From CAYRFE01 sp964423645 [NCBI: uncultured bacterium] (lineage in GTDB: Bacteria; Macinerneyibacteriota; Macinerneyibacteria; Macinerneyibacteriales): a stretch of DNA of 22,809 bases. Within the stretch, counting starts at the first letter, position 1; every line of letters starts with the position of its first letter. The stretch is taken from contig CAYRFE010000044.1 in NCBI GenBank assembly GCA_964423645.1, positions 1 through 22,809 of the forward strand, in the 5' to 3' direction. The notes under the pieces are model-generated. The model had not been told where the DNA came from and made no database searches. It was given only the letters and a program-made list of their open reading frames with translations. Below are positions 22,770 to 22,809 of the stretch, piece after piece. The position numbers and the translations under genes are program-made.

Positions 22770-22809
22770 TTACTTTTTGTCTTGCCACAAAAAGTAACAA
22801 AAAAGTCAA
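22770..22809 (+). repeat. Structured repeat, partial third copy cut by the window end
   Basis: It repeats the first 40 nt of copy B (from 22378) in the same orientation with a single difference, including the perfect 11-bp hairpin (22770-22780 with 22787-22797). The sequence stops before the nested stems, so whether the whole element is present cannot be seen. Confidence 0.8.

Noticed and set aside
1-22809. CRISPR arrays, prophage genes, insertion sequence transposases or toxin-antitoxin pairs.
   Set aside because: No regularly spaced direct repeats, integrase, transposase or toxin-like frames were seen. The repeats found are two full copies and one partial copy without coding sequence.
22346-22809. 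A gyrB start, expected after recF/dciA in many bacteria.
   Set aside because: No coding frame of that type begins in the remaining sequence; only repeats and hairpins are present.

Overview
The window is a chromosomal, origin-proximal segment of a bacterium with an AT-leaning genome (about 40% GC by eye). The replication set dnaA-dnaN-recF-dciA lies at the right end. A chromosome-type parA-parB pair with a perfect parS lies at the left end. Cell-wall (murI), polysaccharide and signalling genes fill the space between. No phylum can be fixed from the sequence alone. The use of dciA (the ancestral helicase-loading factor), UDP-HexNAc dehydrogenase and WaaE-like glycosyltransferases, and a very large kinase/TPR/GGDEF protein suggest a Gram-negative-type, perhaps poorly sampled lineage (Fibrobacteres/Spirochaetes/FCB-like candidate phyla are possible); this is inference only.

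Layout, left to right: (1) 1-403, an imperfect copy of a long structured repeat, then a promoter and parS. (2) 404-3593, plus strand, a tight operon of parA, parB, a sphingomyelin-synthase/PAP2-like membrane protein and a ROK sugar kinase. (3) 3582-4754, minus strand, a PLP-dependent Cys/Met-metabolism enzyme. (4) 4880-10045, plus strand, a 1721-residue sensor: Ser/Thr kinase, degenerate STAND-type ATPase, TPR-like helices, GAF-like region, active-looking diguanylate cyclase and a C-terminal domain. (5) 10014-17612, minus strand, a long co-oriented block. Read in its own direction it runs tRNA-Ser(UGA), tRNA-Ser(GCU), tRNA-Ser(GGA), glycosyltransferase 4, glycosyltransferase 2, polysaccharide deacetylase, UDP-HexNAc dehydrogenase, tRNA-Ser(CGA), murI, priA. 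(6) about 17650-18595, an intergenic region with a very AT-rich stretch, DnaA-trio-like repeats and DnaA-box-like sites, the candidate oriC. (7) 18596-22345, plus strand, dnaA, dnaN, recF, dciA. (8) 22346-22809, non-coding: an inverted copy of the left-end repeat, several GC-rich hairpins and the start of a third repeat copy.

How the genes fit together: DnaA, DnaN, RecF, DciA and PriA cover initiation, the sliding clamp, gap repair, helicase loading and restart. ParA/ParB/parS segregate the origin. MurI supplies D-glutamate for peptidoglycan, and the minus-strand glycan genes plausibly make or modify a surface polysaccharide. All four tRNAs in the window are serine isoacceptors with different anticodons, together enough to read every serine codon. 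Two protein genes (murI and the GT4 gene) begin exactly 11 nt after a tRNA-Ser, with no Shine-Dalgarno.

The most unusual signals are these: the 170-nt repeat whose two copies differ by compensatory changes in three nested stems; the DnaA with altered box-recognition residues beside an origin with mostly degenerate boxes; the giant kinase/pseudo-STAND/GGDEF protein; and the serine-tRNA/gene fusions at transcript level.
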